Source: Cocleimonas sp. | Lineage (GTDB): Bacteria; Pseudomonadota; Gammaproteobacteria; Thiotrichales; Thiotrichaceae | Assembly: GCA_023145485.1 (NCBI GenBank) | Contig: JAGLDT010000001.1 | Location: 1-7,378, forward strand | DNA length: 7,378 nucleotides | Direction of reading: 5' to 3' | Shown: piece after piece, positions 6,075 to 7,378 of the stretch | Layout of the letters: the number at the start of each line of letters is the position of its first letter | How positions within the stretch are numbered: position 1 is the first letter of the stretch | Program-made: the position numbers and the translations under genes | Notes under the pieces: model-generated | Told to the model about the DNA's origin: nothing | Seen by the model: the letters and a program-made list of their open reading frames with translations, nothing else | Databases searched by the model: none

Positions 6075-7081
6075 CGCATTTGCTCCGCTGCCTGTCCACT
6101 CATGACCATCGCCATCACCGCCATTCGCACCGCAATACCATTATTAACCTGTTGCAAAATAACCGATTGCGAACCATCCGCTACCCGTGAATCAATTTCT
6201 ACGCCTCGATTAACAGGGCCAGGATGCATCACAATGGCATCTTTTTTCGCCAATTTTAGGCGCTCTTCCGTCAAACCATATAAAGAAAAATACTCACGTT
6301 CAGACGGCAATAAACCACCCTGCATGCGTTCTTTTTGCAAACGCAACATAATAATCACATCCAGATCATCCAACCCTTCTTCCATATTATTAAACACATG
6401 AACCCCCATCTGTTCAATACCAGCGGGAATCAAAGTACGAGGTGCAATCACTCGCACCTCGCCCGTACAAAGTGTTGTTAAGGCATGGATTTGCGAACGA
6501 GCCACACGCGAATGCAAAATATCCCCCACAATCCCGACTTTAAGCGGTGGGAATTCCTTTTTATGTTGGCGAATCGTCAGCATATCCAACATCGCTTGCG
6601 TCGGGTGTTGATGATACCCATCCCCTGCATTCAGCACGCTAATATGCGATGGACAATAACGTGCAATAAAATGAGCCGCGCCACTGTGTTGATGACGCAC
6701 CACAAACATATCGCAATTCATCGCACTGAGATTACGAATCGTATCCAATAAACTCTCACCCTTGGAGGTTGCAGAGTTACGAATATCCAAGGTCACCACA
6801 TCCGCTGATAATCGCTGTGCCGCCAGCTCAAACGTCATCCGAGTGCGGGTTGAATTCTCAAAAAATAAATTCATCACCGTTTTGCCACGCAAAACAGGCG
6901 CTTTATTTTGTGCCTTATTAGGAAGATCTAAAAATTGCTCCGCTCGATTAAGAATTTCTTCTAATAAAAGAGGCGGAAGCCCTTCAATCGTTAAAAAATG
7001 TTTGAGTTGCCCATCACGGGTCAATTGCATTGATGAAGGCAATGCTCCAGGGGTAAGGTGTTGCGAATTATCACTTGCCAC
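6071..7081 (-). CDS. pyrB: aspartate carbamoyltransferase catalytic subunit
   Basis: Catalyses carbamoyl phosphate plus L-aspartate to N-carbamoyl-aspartate and phosphate, the committed step of pyrimidine synthesis, in the cytoplasm. 336 residues, close to the Pseudomonas type (about 334) and longer than E. coli PyrB because of an N-terminal extension of roughly 25 residues. Active-site motifs: FFENSTRTR (73-81), SKGES with K107 (106-110), HQHPTQ (157-162), LRLQKER (246-252) and HPGPVNRGVEI (286-296). The start is a GTG at 7081; its AGGAG (7093-7097) is 11 bases away, longer than ideal, but no better in-frame start lies nearer. The Shine-Dalgarno core sits in the loop of a small hairpin. It heads a run with pyrC', the desaturase-like and YjdF-like genes. 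The Pseudomonas extension takes part in nucleotide control, so the same is likely here. Confidence 0.97.
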   Translation of the reverse strand: MASDNSQHLTPGALPSSMQLTRDGQLKHFLTIEGLPPLLLEEILNRAEQFLDLPNKAQNKAPVLRGKTVMNLFFENSTRTRMTFELAAQRLSADVVTLDIRNSATSKGESLLDTIRNLSAMNCDMFVVRHQHSGAAHFIARYCPSHISVLNAGDGYHQHPTQAMLDMLTIRQHKKEFPPLKVGIVGDILHSRVARSQIHALTTLCTGEVRVIAPRTLIPAGIEQMGVHVFNNMEEGLDDLDVIIMLRLQKERMQGGLLPSEREYFSLYGLTEERLKLAKKDAIVMHPGPVNRGVEIDSRVADGSQSVILQQVNNGIAVRMAVMAMVMSGQAAEQMR

Positions 7082-7086
7082 GAAAG

Positions 7087-7101
7087 TAACAGCTCCTGTT
7101 A
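7087..7101 (-). promoter_or_regulatory. pyrB ribosome binding site inside a small hairpin
   Basis: On the minus strand TAACAG-GAG-CTGTTA forms a 6-bp stem with the Shine-Dalgarno core GAG as its three-base loop (arms 7096-7101 and 7087-7092). The hairpin would mask part of AGGAG and place the loop close to the GTG start. Whether it lowers or tunes pyrB translation is inferred. Confidence 0.4.
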
Positions 7102-7130
7102 ATTGCTATTAGGATTAGCCGCGTATAGTA

Positions 7131-7150
7131 CATCATCCTCTAGAATGATG
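7131..7150 (-). repeat. short inverted repeat in the pyrB leader
   Basis: CATCAT (7131-7136) and ATGATG (7145-7150) can pair as a 6-bp stem with an 8-base loop in the predicted pyrB leader. On the plus strand it is followed by GGCTTATTTTTA, but nothing upstream on that strand needs a terminator. It might be part of leader structure; the support is weak. Confidence 0.3.
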
Positions 7151-7168
7151 GGCTTATTTTTAGACTCT

Positions 7169-7202
7169 TTTATTTTGACAATTTACTTTTTGTCAAAATA
7201 AA
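7169..7202. repeat. perfect 13-8-13 inverted repeat, copy 1 (candidate operator)
   Basis: TTTATTTTGACAA (7169-7181) and TTGTCAAAATAAA (7190-7202) are perfect complements around an 8-base centre, TTTACTTT. The core TTTTGACAA-N8-TTGTCAAAA is shared exactly with copy 2. It contains TTGACA in both directions, so it can supply a -35 box. It would lie at about +2 to +35 of the predicted pyrB transcript, fitting an operator, or a 13-bp hairpin at the RNA 5' end. Confidence 0.75.
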
Positions 7203-7204
7203 TT
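7175..7204 (+). promoter_or_regulatory. possible promoter for the gene starting at 7274
   Basis: TTGACA (7175-7180, perfect -35) and TAAATT (7199-7204, 4/6) are separated by 18 bases on the plus strand. The -35 lies in inverted repeat copy 1, and the leader would then hold copy 2, mirroring the pyrB promoter. The -10 is weak, so this is tentative. Confidence 0.35.
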
Positions 7205-7210
7205 GACTTT

Positions 7211-7238
7211 ATTCTACCCGTCATGATAGTTTTGACAA
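7211..7238 (-). promoter_or_regulatory. pyrB: predicted pyrB operon promoter
   Basis: Minus-strand TTGTCA (7233-7238) and TAGAAT (7211-7216) are spaced by 16 bases, each matching 5/6 of the sigma-70 consensus. Start expected near 7204, giving a leader of about 120 bases. The -35 overlaps inverted repeat copy 2 and the start abuts copy 1, so a protein bound to the repeats would block initiation. Confidence 0.55.
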
Positions 7239-7259
7239 AAAATAACTTGTCAAAACTAT
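7226..7259. repeat. perfect 13-8-13 inverted repeat, copy 2 (candidate operator)
   Basis: ATAGTTTTGACAA (7226-7238) and TTGTCAAAACTAT (7247-7259) are perfect complements around AAAATAAC. It has the same core and the same total length, 34 bases, as copy 1, with centres 57 bases apart. Outer bases and centre differ from copy 1, so the conserved part is the TTTTGACAA half-site. It covers the predicted pyrB -35 box and ends 14 bases before the start codon at 7274. Confidence 0.75.
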
Positions 7260-7273
7260 TGGGTATCTGAATT

Positions 7274-7378
7274 ATGTGTGAACTAAAACCCTTAACGCCT
7301 GCAACGGGTCAGCCTGCTGAAAAAGATCAATACTTTCCACGTCCTAAAATTTCTAAAAAGATCTTACGGCGATTAGGC
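7274..7378 (+). CDS. 5' end of a gene, possibly an AAA-type/P-loop ATPase
   Basis: Thirty-five codons from ATG at 7274 run open to the right edge, beginning MCELKPLTPATGQPAEKDQY and continuing FPRPKISKKILRRLG. No signal peptide. The segment with a Phe-x-Arg-Pro and a basic helix resembles, from memory, the N-terminus of ATPases in which a Walker A motif follows soon after, but the P-loop itself would lie past the window, so this is a guess. No strong ribosome binding site is seen: only GGG at 7261-7263. It is divergent from pyrB and shares with it the region holding two perfect inverted repeats. Its first codons look like real coding sequence, but the partial length keeps confidence moderate. 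Confidence 0.55.
   Translation, partial: MCELKPLTPATGQPAEKDQYFPRPKISKKILRRLG

Noticed and set aside
6060..7112. Several plus-strand open frames of 88-116 codons
   Set aside because: All are antisense to pyrB, whose motifs are intact throughout; their translations look like composition-driven shadows.
1..7378. CRISPR array, tRNA, rRNA or insertion sequence
   Set aside because: No regularly spaced repeats, tRNA-like cloverleaf or transposase frame found; the only long perfect repeats are the pair near 7169-7259.

Overview
The window looks like chromosomal DNA from a fairly AT-rich gammaproteobacterium. The main clues are the overlapping pyrB-pyrC' pair, in which the dihydroorotase-like partner has lost its catalytic residues (the arrangement known from Pseudomonas and relatives), an S-adenosylhomocysteine (SAH) riboswitch of the type common in beta- and gammaproteobacteria, and a YjdF-like membrane protein. 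The genus cannot be fixed from the sequence. A sulfur- or methane-oxidising gammaproteobacterium of the Thiotrichales/Methylococcales kind is only a guess.

Layout. 1-737 (-): 5' portion of metK, running off the left edge. 741-1010: metK leader with a well-formed SAH riboswitch (about 764-872) plus a hairpin that ends the next gene. 1011-2204 (-): a PBP4-type D-Ala-D-Ala carboxypeptidase with signal peptide. 2205-2438: divergent promoter region. 2439-3225 (+): a two-gene operon of a small lipoprotein and a small helical protein, both of unknown function, ended by a U-rich terminator near 3296. 3296-7081 (-): a close-packed run transcribed right to left, pyrB, pyrC', a membrane fatty-acid desaturase/hydroxylase-like gene and a YjdF/DUF2238 gene, with gaps of -4, 37 and 24 bases. 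7082-7273: a divergent control region with two perfect inverted repeats of identical 13-8-13 design. 7274-7378 (+): the first 35 codons of a gene running off the right edge, tentatively an ATPase.

How it fits together. MetK makes SAM and SAM-dependent methylation yields SAH. A switch sensing SAH in front of metK suggests that metK lies in a SAM-cycle operon, with ahcY and perhaps metF likely beyond the left edge. PyrB and the catalytically dead PyrC' should form the ATCase holoenzyme that commits carbamoyl phosphate to pyrimidine synthesis. The two membrane proteins downstream probably ride on the same transcript without an obvious pathway link. The two most notable regulatory structures are the SAH riboswitch at metK and the paired palindromes between pyrB and the 7274 gene.
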